Shown piece by piece: positions 24,401 to 35,600 of a stretch of 64,000 nucleotides of DNA; position 1 is the stretch's first letter; every line of letters starts with the position of its first letter. A program made the position numbers and the translations under genes. This stretch comes from Aurantiochytrium sp. KH105 (taxonomy: Eukaryota > Sar > Bigyra > Thraustochytrida > Thraustochytriidae), in assembly GCA_003116975.1 (NCBI GenBank), contig BGKB01000140.1, forward strand, positions 121,297 to 185,296, written 5' to 3'. The notes beneath the pieces are model-generated. The model worked only from the letters and a program-made list of their open reading frames with translations, made no database searches and had not been told where the DNA came from.

Positions 24401-26644
24401 CGTGGTGCCGCGACCGCGGACCCGGAGCGCGTCTCAAAGAAGAAGCCTGCATGGATGCCGGATGGGGCGTGGCTTCACGCTCACGCACTCGCGCAGCTCG
24501 TGCCGTTCTTCCGCACGCTTCCGGAAGACATTAGCAAGAGCGAAGCGATGTGGAAGATTTGGTTCGAAAACCCGCGACCCGAAACGATGACGGTCCCGGA
24601 CTACGAAGACCGCTTCGAGGCAAGTGGCGTTGGTTCTGGAGCCTGGAACAAGCTGCAGGTGATTCGCGCTCTTCGCGTGGATCGTACCATTCCCGCTGTG
24701 CGCAACTTTGTTCGCGCCGTTCCGGCAATGGGGGCGCGGTACGTGGACCCGGTGACGGACACAATCGAGAGCGTGTACGAGGACTCGAGCTTTTCGACGC
24801 CAATCATATACCTTCTCAGTTTGGGCGCAGATCCCACAGACGCGATTCAGCAGCTCGGCGCGAAGAAGAAGCGCGCGGTGAGCGCCGTGTCGATGGGCCA
24901 GGGGCAAGAGCCTGTGGCACTCAAGGCGCTTGACGCGGCGATGCGGTCGGGTGGCTGGGTTTTGCTGCAGAATTGCGACCTTGGGCTCAACTTCATGGCC
25001 GGCCTCGAGGAAACGCTCAAGGCCATGTGGGCCAAGTCGTGGGATGACCAGGATGCGCTGCGCGCGAGTCGCGTCTTTCTCACAGCCGCGCCGAACGAGC
25101 ACTTTCCCATGGGCGTTCTGCAAATGGGCATCAAGGTCACCAACGAGGCGCCGCAGGGTATTCGCGCGGGAATGCTTCGTGCGTTTTCGACGCTCGTGGA
25201 TCAGGACCGTATCGACCGCGTCGATGCACCCGTGTGGCGCCAACTCCTATACACACTATGCTTCCTGCACTGCACGCTCGCGGAGCGTCGCAAGTTTGGT
25301 CCTCTTGGGTGGTCTGTCCCGTACGAGTTTTCCGCGGGCGACATGGTCGCCTCGGTGGGATATCTCGAGAAGGCACTCTACTCTAGCTCTACGACGAGCA
25401 TCGCCTGGCCAGCGCTGGCATACATTGTGGGCGAGTGCGTGTACGGTGGCAAAATCACCGACGCGTTGGATAGGCGTCTCATGACAGCGTATGCCGATGC
25501 CTGGCTCAACGAGCGCGTGCTGTCGGCAGACTTCCGGTTCAATGAGACGGATGTCTCGGAGGACAGCTTTTCGTACTCGGTGTGCGACAAGCAGGAGCAC
25601 GCGGACTACTTGAGGCACATCCAGGCTCTCCCGGAAGAGGAGTCCGCAGGTGTCTTTGGCCTGCATCCCAATGCAGAGCTCAAGCATCGTCTCCTCGCCG
25701 CGGGCGAGCTGGTGGACGCTGTGGCCTCAACACAGCCTGGATCGGGCGTCGCGGTCGTCTCTGGCGCCGGGTCCGTGGAGGAGGCGACCAAGGACCGGTG
25801 CAACGAGCTGCTCAGCTCCATGCCGAGTACGGACCTCGCGACTGAGGTTGTGACGCAGATTATCAACGAGAAGCGAGGCGGCTTTGGCGAGCCGCTGAAC
25901 GTCGTTCTCTCGCAGGAATGCGCACTTTTGCAGCGTGTCGTGGACATGGCGCGCTTTGATCTCGTGCAGTTGGTGCAGGCCATTGATGGCGAGATTACAC
26001 TTACGGAAACCTTGGCGACGGCAATGCATGCCGTGCAAAATGGTGCGGTGCCTCGTCACTGGCTGTACACGGTGGCCGGGGACTTGCGTTCGTGGATGGC
26101 GCCTTCGATTTCGTCGTGGTTCGAGACGCTGTGCAGTCGCCACAACCAGCTGTGGAGCTGGCTCAATAGTGGCCCGCCCTCGAGCTTTTGGCTGGCTGGT
26201 CTGCAGAACAAGAAGGCCTTTATTACGGCTACTCTGCAGGGGGTGGCGCGCGCTCATCGCGACGAAGAGTGGGCGCTCGATGATGTTGTGGTGTTTGCTG
26301 AGGTCTCTGACCTCGCAGGGCCTGAAGCGGCCAAATCGCCGCCCAAGGAGGGCGTCCTGGTGCACGGCCTGTTTCTCGAGGGGGCGCGCTGGGTCAAGCC
26401 AGGGCTTGCGGAGTCGGAGCCGAAGCAGCTTTTTGCTCCAATGCCCTTGGTGTATCTTACGGCCACGACGGTGGCCCAAAAGATGGCCGCGCGCGCCAGT
26501 ACGTCGGTGTACGAGTGCCCTCTCTACACCTACCCTCGTCGTACAGGTCAGCATCTTGTTACGGTGCTGGATCTTCCAGCTGGCTCTGTCAGCCCGGAGC
26601 ACTGGACTTTGCGCGGCGTCGCTGTTCTTTGCAACCAAGAGTAG
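12497..26644 (+). CDS. Axonemal dynein heavy chain, outer arm (gamma/DNAH5-8-like)
   Basis: A 4715-residue motor protein in one uninterrupted 14.1 kb frame. It has the full dynein order: N-terminal tail with the DHC_N1 block MQRLTSITEQLKTKDCK and the run of AANEAKDNVKYL, typical of the outer-arm gamma/DNAH5-DNAH8 group; linker; AAA1 P-loop GPAGTGKT (1886-1893) with Walker B region GCFDEFNRI; AAA2 GPTGGGKT (2170-2177); AAA3 GGSGTAKT (2548-2555); AAA4 GVGGSGKQ (2974-2981); antiparallel stalk coiled coils (about 3210-3335 and 3470-3560) flanking the microtubule-binding domain; AAA5-6; and a C-terminal domain ending YPRRTGQHLV and WTLRGVAVLCN. Length fits axonemal outer-arm chains (about 4500-4700). 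Its presence implies a motile flagellum, as on zoospores. Assignment to the gamma class rests on recognition of tail motifs and is less certain than the dynein call. Confidence 0.97.
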   Translation: MTSRIVTPRMRWCIGRIQETFGVDGAVVDEAIKAEGSFELLDGVLSEGGPSSCFVFYQPVYEPTDSGDWILKNPEPQLVFARGWEPGRLRARGKKACYFLRLGPIDKEQSSCNNLVHGELGDDPLKSLELSLSRLYQPLCESRASWGQADEEQTREFLDACNKVSAELKESIKSLYGGLELRKPDKRFEIDGAGRNLAQRTKDDQELVDHFEGLLEEWCDQIETYLESTSADSYESSAPDAGPMTELEAWKRRMQRLTSITEQLKTKDCKTVIAVLSSLTKNPQDSNRQKVFSLLRRWKQIDINITEAANEAKDNVKYLFTLEKFIEPLYSGTPESVVDTLPALMNSIKMIHTIARYYNTMERMTNLFSKITNQMISCCKKCILVENPDLWSQDPEALVQRLEACLKLNDSYQENYRLTKDKLLTMPKGKQFDFSEQQIFGKFDLFCRRVIKLIDMFSTIHQFRALANHKLEGMEALTDQFQKIISEFRRKNHDLLDYHNNKFDRDYVEFNVAISDLESSLQQFINDSFERITSIENSLNLLKKFQAILQRENLKSDLDSKFNIIFQNYGLELEVVQQLYERHKHAPPIPRNLPPVSGNIMWSRHLLKRIEEPMKKFESNQNVLSTKDAKRIIKTYNKVARTLVAFEYLWFQAWQQSIETAKAGLQATLIIRHPDDDRLYVNFDQEILQLIREAKCLDRMGIDIPESAKIVLLQETKFKSYYNDLQYALKEYERVTRRVIPVAADLLKPHMRDMEYKLRPGMITLTWTSMNIDAYKHHIHTGLAKLEELVTNINDIIENRIEKNLKVVSKTVLVDLPSDRSTQLSDFVAMQEKRIRVQSKFLHGKNVEIEHAVNDLMELVQSYPLDPHIDAVSQEEITNVKRNYRFKMYCALLKCTKNSLNMIKERVGNRGSGAGGGFLFVERPFFELFVNLQTPKVQITPDLEDVQSAINKSALAVLKCSKSLYDWDQDLVPEAERKTFFDEITCDLQIAVVCLLLTGSVQGLKQNVTKYLERFYEYQWLWSDDKDRAYSKFMATKPTLPEYEAKLMEFQEVDRQINEITSMHVIGAMSINTSTLKNNLRYEVQTWKLTFSRFLHEQARGDMEDLYNYMKQTEQRLKRSENIKKLVHKESSSSNSDVLQELSSIMDVLREIRERESGIEQEISPVLDMYSMLERFVGSQGLGDQENDNKEVLRYRWECLVDYAERVTDELGELQESFKRKLLRDIKEFVNDVIVFRNDFVANGPMVPGISPKVAVDRLRRFHEEYEIRERKFNLYRNGEELFALQATSYPELTKTKKELVLLDQLYKLYTDVIDTIDDWKQIEWEKVRDEIDAMAVKMDAFATRCKKMPGKLRDWDAYKDLKKQIDEFTVVLPLLQALAKPSIMQRHWTEVSRKCGTEFVVGPEFRLCALLDANLIPVAEDIEEICDSADKQLQIQNKIAEIAEAWQLREFDFVVWKSRGIYVFKNVLPIVEDLEDSQMQLQTMLTMRHVFPFKNEAQAMLVTTSDTAETLERWIKVQTLWCSLESVFSGGDIAKQLPMEAKKFQKIDKDFDKVMRKAFATKNVIQACQNDILKQNLIVFYNELEKCQKSLEGYLEQKRNKFPRFYFVSNPVLLQVLSQGSDPLAIQPFYEKIFDSIDEVVHDAENPQFIEGFFSRIGVDEERIPLSARVQCKGNIEDWLMDLLAEHRNTMKDVARDCAARAGAITDASQLRPVVDALPGQFALLAIQLNWSADCAEALHVCKQKKTALKDCSAKAAQILSELSSWCLTDLGTKMNRIKMESLVTIQVHQRDVITDIAALHKVKKISDPSDFEWQKQCRFEWRPDGKDAVSDSGALAISITDIEFNYSYEYLGCRDRLVITPLTDRCYITLAQALGMGFGGAPAGPAGTGKTETVKDMGRALGVYVMVSNCSDQFSYLDCAKIFKGLCQGGLWGCFDEFNRITLPVLSVVAQQVLAIQNAKKAHATSFSFPGDPTPCHLNPVCGFFITMNPGYAGRQELPENLKSLFRGVAMMVPDRMIIMKVKLCSVGYTTFTSLAKKFAQLYKLCEEQLSQQKHYDFGLRNILSVLRTCGANKRENLEKPEDFLMYRTLRDMNLSKLVAQDVPLFLSLLTDLFPKCTSPPVSIHPEIEPAIKEVALAKGLILEDAWVKKVVQLYETYKVRHGIMLVGPTGGGKTEICNTLAAALSKASDVTYKFARINPKAIRAAEMYGEVDKVSGEWTTGVFAATWAKMNQRSNRFNTWLICDGPVDAIWIEDLNTVLDDNKILTLANGDRIPMTDQNRILFEVESLRNASPATVSRAGIIYVSESDLDWYAVAKSWMQKQDPEHAAFLATMLSKWIGTWSPSDPGELYQKLARADFGDEVIQTSRVGKISNLLSLLSSMMSSVKLSDTVVEMEEELEKLFVMSLLWSFGGNLEPEGRQRFDEYLRTIDRDMLPELEEQDETSFEYVVDLGSLTWQSWDPEAWEYPVIESKSSHADSMATPRAQRDSIDGVEGLNSGELSANKALGAESTLDFSNLLVPTMDSTRACFLLDSMHQQGLPVMMVGGSGTAKTSTALMFFAKLDPSVRTVKRVNFSSATKPIGLQNAIESELDKRGGKNFGPAGGKKMTVFLDDISMPSINEWGDQPTLEFARQLIEFDCFAFLDKDKRGDMKHCEDLQYVAAMAHPGGGHNDVPSRLKRHFFIFNMVLPSMTSINNIYGQMLAGRFSGDDGMLSGAAQEVIGKLTSATIQVWQWAQRKFLPTPRKFHYVFNMRDVSRVFQGILLCPKETILNCSVSAPNEDQALTLVKLWKHECERVFCDKLVDQTDKLRYLDHAAIVLQDNFGDALAAKTAIRSDFEDSQLVQQQHKDGVNGVNSSGSEEGGSEDLDGAARVQADMGLEIVKKSAEPFVNFLRDDVLDADGDVVAKAPKVYEHGGRLGGLRERVADFMLKQNAEEPSKALKLVLFDDALNNLLRISRIISMPRGSALLVGVGGSGKQSLTKLASYIAGYDLFQITPTKSYNVSSLLDDLRSLYRVAGQERRDVTFLFTDQDIKEEGFLEVLNMLLMTGEIPGLFSKEDMIGLTADLEQHALRERGADFEISPVTLRQFFFDSCRDRLHVVLCMSPVNVHFAERARKFPGLINCCTINWFLRWPDAALKDVANGLIGSYHPGEHGMYLRSEDGSTDDDPAVRASLVEFMGSVHRIVVDSCTEYEKKMRRQVYQTPKSYLSFIDTFKVQYETKLARLQEKEERISLGLEKLIQGAADVEELKLVLAQEQEKLLKTTKETNRMIGDLETKSLEAKKEQDKVNLIKGDCEEDAARIKLEKEACEQDLAQAQPYLDQAESAIKSIKPAHINEVKKLAKPSDIIKLVFDGVLILFKARLNPVKECTLTVKKQQVTFVEPSYSHAQKMMGSASFLKDLLEFSKSGKDLINDETIEFMMPYLNLSNFTPAVAKSASAAAEGLCTWVHAMRSYHEASKIVKPKLEALALASSELETAQTNLDEASMRLDACKQTLHELQDSFNAKLREKAGIEENAKLLQKKMTQAASLINGLANERRRWSEDKAMFAAQKRRLVGDVAVSCAFVSYCGAFNQEFREDLVQHKLVREAASLGVPVSEEVNPISFLVDAATVSDWGLDGLPSDPLSVQNGILVTQSSRYPLLVDPQGQALNWLVRKETRAERLPSFGVVQMNSPKLREHLELAMSEGLALIVAGVEEDLDPMLDPVLEKEVVRKGKSLYINVADKACAFHPEFTAFFVSRLPNPHFSPELQAKTTVVDFTVTLKGLEDQLLDVVIGREQKALQDQLEQVIEDVAVNTKLLMSENDKLLYKLTSNSGSLLDDEELVTVLKKVKETAETVKTKLRDAEETRVSINEKREQYRPVATRGAVLYFSIVECSALNCMYQTSLQQFNELFLKSTLEDYAPRNASVHKRVHNIIEALTYLTYRYINRGLYEKDKLTFVLVVTMKVLFVAGELTSRDMAAFFRGAATADPERVSKKKPAWMPDGAWLHAHALAQLVPFFRTLPEDISKSEAMWKIWFENPRPETMTVPDYEDRFEASGVGSGAWNKLQVIRALRVDRTIPAVRNFVRAVPAMGARYVDPVTDTIESVYEDSSFSTPIIYLLSLGADPTDAIQQLGAKKKRAVSAVSMGQGQEPVALKALDAAMRSGGWVLLQNCDLGLNFMAGLEETLKAMWAKSWDDQDALRASRVFLTAAPNEHFPMGVLQMGIKVTNEAPQGIRAGMLRAFSTLVDQDRIDRVDAPVWRQLLYTLCFLHCTLAERRKFGPLGWSVPYEFSAGDMVASVGYLEKALYSSSTTSIAWPALAYIVGECVYGGKITDALDRRLMTAYADAWLNERVLSADFRFNETDVSEDSFSYSVCDKQEHADYLRHIQALPEEESAGVFGLHPNAELKHRLLAAGELVDAVASTQPGSGVAVVSGAGSVEEATKDRCNELLSSMPSTDLATEVVTQIINEKRGGFGEPLNVVLSQECALLQRVVDMARFDLVQLVQAIDGEITLTETLATAMHAVQNGAVPRHWLYTVAGDLRSWMAPSISSWFETLCSRHNQLWSWLNSGPPSSFWLAGLQNKKAFITATLQGVARAHRDEEWALDDVVVFAEVSDLAGPEAAKSPPKEGVLVHGLFLEGARWVKPGLAESEPKQLFAPMPLVYLTATTVAQKMAARASTSVYECPLYTYPRRTGQHLVTVLDLPAGSVSPEHWTLRGVAVLCNQE

Positions 26645-27290
26645 ACTCAACTTTTATGCGTATAAGAAATTTCCAATCAATAGATCATCGACTTTACTCT
26701 CCTTTGCTCAAACAATTCCAGCATTCGTGTTAGGTCACAAGCCTCCGGCTGTGTCGACTGCGTTGCGCCGTTTTTGGCGAACTTGAAGAAAAAAACTGCT
26801 CGCTGTCTTGATGTTCAATCGTCCAAAAAAGGTGAAATAGAAAGCGCGAGGAAGCGTTAAGGGTGGTACAGAGCAGAGTCCTGAAACGCGCCTTCCAAAG
26901 CATTGTTAGCGTCCTGCGATTCAATTGAGGCATCAAATAACCATTCGCAAAGCCTGTAGACGGCCAGAGCTCGAAAGTTGTAGGAACGTATTATGGCTGT
27001 AACTACCCACGCATACTGTCCGTAAAAAAATAAAGGATTTGTTGGCTTTTTGCTTTTGGAGAAGAAGAGAGTTCCCAAACCGAGGAACCAACGCGATACT
27101 GAAGTATCCAAGGCATGGTCCACACTTGATCCCGTCTTCAAGAGCTGGACTGATTGATTCATGAACGAGTGGATTAGACAATTATAACCTGACGTCGCAG
27201 CGTTTCGTGAACAGAAGGTTATCGCTACGCTTGAGCATTACGAGGGATCGCTTAACAAGATGGGCACAACTGCGCAGCGAAAAGTTCTGC
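26645..27290. other. Intergenic DNA downstream of dynein
   Basis: AT-richer than the flanking genes. It presumably starts with the dynein 3' UTR. A 101-codon minus-strand ORF (26857-27162) and an overlapping 82-codon ORF are present but have no recognisable feature and are not called. The segment just before 27290 may be the decayed upstream part of the transposase remnant. Confidence 0.5.
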
Positions 27291-27480
27291 AGAAGACCTA
27301 GATCAAAGTAAACGTGTTGCCGGAGGCAACGACGAGAAGAGGGTATCGCGTGCTCTTTGTGCCACCTCACTCCTCTGATCTGCAGCCCATCGAACTCGTT
27401 TGGGGACAAAGTTCGTCTAACTTCAACAGAAGCCTTTGGTCGAGGAGCTTGGTGAGACGTATCCCGTCATTGACAAATCA
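27290..27480 (+). mobile_element. Degenerate DDE transposase fragment (Tc1/mariner-IS630-like, DDE_3)
   Basis: The plus-strand frame around 27314-27400 encodes GYRVLFVPPHSSDLQPIELVW. This is the signature around the third catalytic acidic residue of DDE_3-type transposases (family pattern VLF-PP-HSDLQPIELVW); the glutamate codon at 27392-27394 is retained. A stop codon lies just upstream (TAG near 27299-27301), and downstream the frame loses similarity after about ten residues, so only a fragment survives. The first two catalytic aspartates and the N-terminal DNA-binding domain are not visible in the window. Terminal inverted repeats were not identified. Confidence 0.7.
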
Positions 27481-27721
27481 ATCCTTGGCCGACAATGCTG
27501 ACGGTACTGGTGGAGTTGATGAGGGTTCATCTCTTGAAAAAAGATGATGCGCTTTCCTCGAAGAACAGCTCATACAAAGGATAAAACACTTCAGGAGTGA
27601 ATGCTCACGAGCAACTATTCACTTCGCGCAAGGGCGTAATCGGCCTCGCCTCACGCTCGACCGCTTGTCGCGCAGACTGCTGCCCTGGTCTTATTACGCT
27701 CTGTAATAAGTGTTGCTTTGC

Positions 27722-27900
<179 letters not shown>

Positions 27901-27901
27901 N
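27901..27901. other. Undetermined base (assembly gap or collapsed repeat)
   Basis: A single N sits at the 3' edge of the first CAGA array. Its position inside a long microsatellite suggests an assembly join whose true length is unknown. Confidence 0.9.
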
Positions 27902-27932
27902 GGCTTTGTCTACGAGTAGAGTAGAGGCTTTG

Positions 27933-29618
<1,686 letters not shown>

Positions 29619-32600
29619 ATGCGGGCGGCGGCGGCGGCGCTGGCGGTGCTGGCGGCGGTGGTGGCCGCGCTGGCGGCGCCCGCGCGCGGCGAGAACCTCT
29701 TGACGCTGGACTGCCAGGGAGGCCTGCACGTGCTCGAGGGCCTGCCGCTGGAGACGCACGTGAACCTGGCGAGCCTCAAGGCGGCGGCGAACCTGCTGGG
29801 CGAGCAGTGGCTCGAACGCGCGCGGTGCGCGTGCGGAGAGGCGCCCGACGCGGAGCTCATCCGCCGCTTCGTGCCCTCGGCAGACTTCTTCGTCGCCGCG
29901 GTCGCACACCAGGACGACGGCAACGGCGGGTACACGCTGGACGATTCCGCCTTTGAAAACTCTTGCGCAGGCACAGATAGCGGCGTGCAGGCTGTCTTCT
30001 CCGCGATTAGCTCGGCTTTCCCCGTAATCGATGGGGCCAAGCTCAGTGGCGTGGAACTGCCGAGCACGTGCTCGTATCAATCGCTGCAAAATGGACAGGG
30101 CTGCCAGCTCACGCTCAATGGCATGGTCAACAACACGTGGGTGAAGAGCGAGTCAACCACGCTCAATGTGGTCATTGACCGTTGCGAAGATTCAATCACC
30201 TGGCCCTTCATCTCAATTGACTGTGAGGGCGCCGACTGCGATCAGGTGCTGGTGCAGCCTTGCGATTCTGACGCCGACTGCACTTCTGAATTTCAGTCAT
30301 GCAAAGGCTTCTTTGGCAACACCACCGAAGATGCTATCGCGCTCATGGCCGACCTCGGCTTCACTGTTGGCGACGACGCCACCTGCGCCACTGCCGGTAG
30401 GGAGATCCAGCTGCCCGTCTTCGCGGACGAGATCCTTCTGGGCATCTTCGGCCTTGAGGCAGAACCTGGCCTTCTCTTCGATATGCGTACATGCACGCCG
30501 ACTTTCTACGACTTGGCCAGCATCGCGCGTGACCTCATCGTCGATGGTGGCAGTGACAGCTCGGAAAGTACGCTGGATGCACTTCTGGGTCTGATCTCAC
30601 CCCCATTCAGCGCGACCGAGGTGAAAACGGAAATTACCGACACGGCGATGATTCTTCCTGGATTCGACATTGATTTCTGTGCGAGTCTAGGATGCCACCC
30701 CAGCCACCTCGGCGACGGCTACTGCAATCCAAAGTGCAATGTTCCCGAGTGCCTCTACGATGGCAATGAGTGTGCAAATTGCGAATGCGTCAGCGGTTCT
30801 GATTACTCAACCTGCAACAAAACCTCCTACGATGGCTTCTTCATTGCGAGCTTCTCAACCTACTCCTCGTCGTACCTTGACGTTTTCCCTGCTGCACAGC
30901 CCTCAGCGGATGTCTGTGCGGTGGACACGAATTCTACCCTTTCTGAATACGATGCGATTGCTATCTGTGGCGAAAAACCACCTGCAACTTCCGGGCCCGA
31001 ATGGTTTTGCACGATCAACGGCGAGCAAACAGCAGAGGGAGGTATTGTGAATGGGACCGTCCTTTTTAGCGCCACGAGCATCGACAGCAACGGGAATGTT
31101 CTCTTCGACTGCGCCGATGGCGACGAAAGCGTGGCGCGTCAGAGGCTCTGTACATGCGCATCACCGGTGAACGTTTCCGAGTGTTGGGATTATCCATTCG
31201 ATCATACGATCACCTGGACCATTGCCGGAGAGTTCCCGGAAGATGAAGCGCTTTGCGGCCCGAGACCTACGTTCGAGACGTGCCCTCTTGCCACGCTGAC
31301 GACGGCTATTCCTCAAGCTGGCCTCGTCTCCCCCTTGGCGCTCGACCCGGCGACCTTTGACAAGGATGGTAACTCACACTTTACACCCGACATCGCGCCT
31401 GCGGACTCGAATATTCTCTATACATTGTGCGACGGGACCATTGTGGCAAACCTTTTCAACCCCTTTCTTTCCGTTGCTGTTGCAATGCCGAACCTGAATT
31501 CGACCTTGACACATCTCAAGAACGCGATTCGTCAAATGGACGACTGCGGCAGCGATTTGTCCGCTCTCGCTGGCGACAATGCAACAGTGGCGTTTGACTT
31601 TTGGAAACCTGCTTTCTGGCTTGGAGCCCTCATGCCCGGGGACTACATCAGCTCTCGTGGAAATGCCACACTCGGTTACAAGTTTGAGAACTCTGAGCCG
31701 CTTACTTTTTCAAATGCCGAAAGCCTTACTGTGGAGAACCTTCTTTCTGGTCCCTCATCGCCAGTTCGATTCGAAATTTCGCTCGCAGAGCCTTTCGGCG
31801 TGAGCCAGTTCGATGTCGCTGTGGAGATTGACACATGTGATTCCGAGAATGGGGCCTCTGAGCTGTCGCAGCTCAAGGTCGCCCTCGTCGCGCCCTTTAT
31901 TCAAGGCGTCGTTGACGGCGTTAGCACCTGCGCAGACACCTTGCTCGATACCTGCCCCGGGACTGTCGAAGAATCTTTTTGCTTCGACTTTAGTACTGCC
32001 ATTGCGAGCATCTTTGGCGACAGCGACGACGGAAGCGAGACGGCAGGATTGGGCGAGTTCTCTTACATTTTCGACGTCTTCGTGTGGCGCGACACGATTG
32101 CCCCACCAGAGCTTTGTCTCGAGCTCGACGACCGCTTTTCGCTGCTTTCTGTGCGCCGCCTCCTCTTTGATCTCGTCCTTGCAGACGGTGTCTCAGCGCC
32201 GCTGGAAGTCCCAGCTCTCACCGAAGAACTCCTTCTCGCGTGCCTTCCTGTTTTTTTCCAGACCATTGACTCGCTCTTCAGTGATTCTCAGGTTTACTGC
32301 TATTCCGAGTCCTCATACGATACGACCTGTGATGACGGTCTATCTGTCACTGAATGCGAAGAAAGCTTCGCGAACCTTACACTGCCCCAGTGCTCTGCAA
32401 GCAATCTTTATACGTCTGCGACAAACTGCTCTACGGCCATCAGGAAGCATATAAGCTGCGACTATGCCGTATGCGTTGGGTACAAGACGGCGAACACCAT
32501 AAAATTTGGTGGAGAATTCCATGCACAATATAGCTACGTAGACGGGGCCGGTCTCCAATATGTGAGCGCACTCGAATCATGTATGGCTGAATGTGGATAT

Positions 32601-35600
32601 TCGCTTGGCGTCGATCCAGACGACCCGACTCTCCCGCTGGACTACGAGTGCTTTCAGGCCACGAATGGCTGCACGGAGCCAAGTGTTGGCACTTATACTT
32701 GTCCAGAGGATACTGGATTCAATGAACTTCGACAATTCGATAACTTGACTGTCGTCGAGGTCAATCTGACTGCCTCAGCGTGTCCTGCGCATCTCCCCTA
32801 TGCCTATCTCGACGACATCGATACTCTGAACAAATGCTGCAGCAACAATGGTGGTCTTTCGAACGAAGAACGCTCAGTTACCCCAATGTTTTGCGATATA
32901 AGCAGCGATTCGTGTCCAACCTGTGGTGATTACGTACCCTCGTACAGCGAGAGCACAAATGCAGGATACTGCGAATGGGACGTTCTCGAGTACCCCTGCA
33001 CGGGAACCGACATATTGATCTTTGTCAACGGGAGCGAAACTGAGGTACCGTATTACCCGACGACGTCAGAAGGGTGTGACGCTATTTGCGCCTCCTTTGT
33101 GGCAGCAAACTCAACCTGCACGTGCAACACTGGAGAGGAAAACTTCTGTTTCGAGGCGTCTGCAAATGTGACATGCACGCAGGACTCTGTCGCGGGTCAG
33201 GGAACTTTGTGGAGCGAAGCGCACAGGACGGCTGCGGGTACAGTCGTACAGCTCGACCCGGACACGGACACGTATGGTTCTGTCACTGTATACGATTTCG
33301 ATGCAGTCATGAGCCGTACGGAAGAGGTCCCGGGATCGCTGTACACTGCCATCGCGCCCGTCCCTCTGTCTGCCAACTTTTCGGAAGATGGCACAGGCAT
33401 CGAAATTACCTTTGATGCACCTTCGAATCAGGTGCTCGGTTCCGTCGTCTCGGGTGTTGCTGAGTGTGCAGAAATTCTCGTCATCTCCAGTGAGGCTGCA
33501 TCGGATAGTGTTTGTTACTGGACGAGCTCGACGGTACTCTTTGTATCATTGAGCGCGCAGAGCACAGTCTCTCTTAACGACGAGCTCTCCTTCCTTGCTG
33601 GTAATGGAATCCGGGCAGCGACTGGATATTCACCCGAAGTTTCCGGAACGCTCATCGTGTCGTGGGGAGCTAGCGCGTATCCAACTCCTCAAATTTCGCT
33701 GCGTGGCGTCTCAGAGGTATCGCCTTGCGGGGAGACCTTGTCTCTTACGGGCCAGGCAACCAGCGGTGCTGCAGGTCGAGCTTTGACATGGACTCTCCAA
33801 ATTGATGATACCACATCCGAGTCTACCGTGTTTACTGCCTCTGGTCTGACCTCACCGCTCTTTGAGTATTCCTTTACGGATGCTGGTATCGTCGCTGGTG
33901 AGTCTTACGAGGCATCGGCGCAAGCAACAAATTGGCTGGGCGAGATCTCTGCAATTGCGTACTGGAGTTTTTCTGTCGCTACGGAGGACATTCCCACCAT
34001 CAGCATCGAGTCCGCTTCGCCGCTGGTCGCGACGCGCGGCGTAACACGTGTGACTGTTGACGCCACGACGCAGTTTACCTGTGGCCTTCCGACAACGACG
34101 TACGAGTATGCTTGGACATATAGCAGCGACAACTGGGTGACGTCGAACACTCTGAACGGATACACGTCGTCGGCCTATCGTAAGTTTGCGATTGACAGAT
34201 TTCCTGTGGGCTCTTTCAAACTTCGGGTCACAACGCGCGTCAAGGACTCGCCTTCAATCGAGGCGCACGATGAAATTGACCTAGTCATCAATGCTCCCGA
34301 GCTGGCGCTGGTTCCGACCGGGGGCTTTTACCGTGCCATCTTCCGCAACGAGATTCTCAACGTCGACTTCTCGCGCAGCTGTAACCCCGCAGCCGCGGTG
34401 GGTTGCGACCCGGTATTTGGCGCAACCGCTGGATCTGCGGCAGCCTTGACACCTTTCCTTTCAACTCCGGTGGTTGTCTGGTCCTGCTCGCGATCTGACA
34501 ACGTGGCGTGCGGACTGAGTCTCCCGGCAAGCACTTCTCTTGTATGGACAATGCCAAGCAACACACTTGTAGCGGGCATTCAGTACTTTTTTACGGCCAC
34601 GGTGAACGGGCAAGCGAGCAAGGTTGTCACCATTGAAGTCCGGCCTACCATTGCGTGTGCGGTGATCCCCTCGGTGTCCATTGCTCCAGTGGACCCGGTG
34701 CTCACAGTTCCAAACGCTGGCGTTGTGCTCAAGGGGTCTGTCAGCAACTACGTGCCCGGAGCTTCGACAAACACAGTCAAGCTGATCTGGCAGCGCATGA
34801 TCACAGACGATGCTGGCACGCTTGTCGCGCAGAGCGCAACAAGTTTTGCCAGCGTGGTCAGTCGGCCTCAGTTGGTCTTGTCCAAGGCGTCTCTTACTCC
34901 CGGGACCACGTATACCTTTCGTCTCACAGCGCGTCAAGAGTGCTCCGAAAGCAGCAATAATCATCCCTTTGCTCAGGTCACCTTTACAGTGAACAAACCG
35001 CCATCGAATGGCTACGTTTCGTCGGCGCTCACGACCGGATTCGCGTACGATACCGACTTTACCTTTGTCGCAACGGGATTTAGCGACGACAATACGCCAT
35101 TGACCTATTCCTTCGAGTACACGTTCCAAAAGCCGACCGGGATCCTTCGCCCCGAAGATACCTATTCGCTCGGCCCATTCTCTGCGAGCCCGACGCTTCG
35201 GACCTCGCTCGAGCTTCCAGCGGCCGCTGCCGGGGTAAACGGAAGCGCCACGATGTACATCACGGTGGTTGCGCGTGACGCGCTTGGTGCAGAGAGCCAG
35301 CGAGTAAACTTTCTCGCCATTACGCTTCAGAACCCGATCAAGAGCCCCTTGTGGGCTCCCCCTGACTTTGCGAATGAGCTGCAGAACGTCACGGCAGAGG
35401 GTGGAAAGGACGAGGACCTCCTGCGCGCTGCCATTTCTCTCGGGTCACTCGTCAATTCTGCCGCGGGAAGCAACGTCGAGAACCTCGAGGCCTGGGCTAC
35501 GTCCACCCGGAATGCAGCCTTGGGCTACCTGCAAGGTGTCAACGTAACGGAGCGTGAAGACCCGTTCATGGTCTCTTTGCAGATCAACCTGCTGCTCACT

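Noticed and set aside
26857..27162. 101-codon minus-strand ORF downstream of dynein
   Set aside because: No domain, signal or upstream context, and it overlaps another equally good short frame; could be decayed mobile-element DNA.
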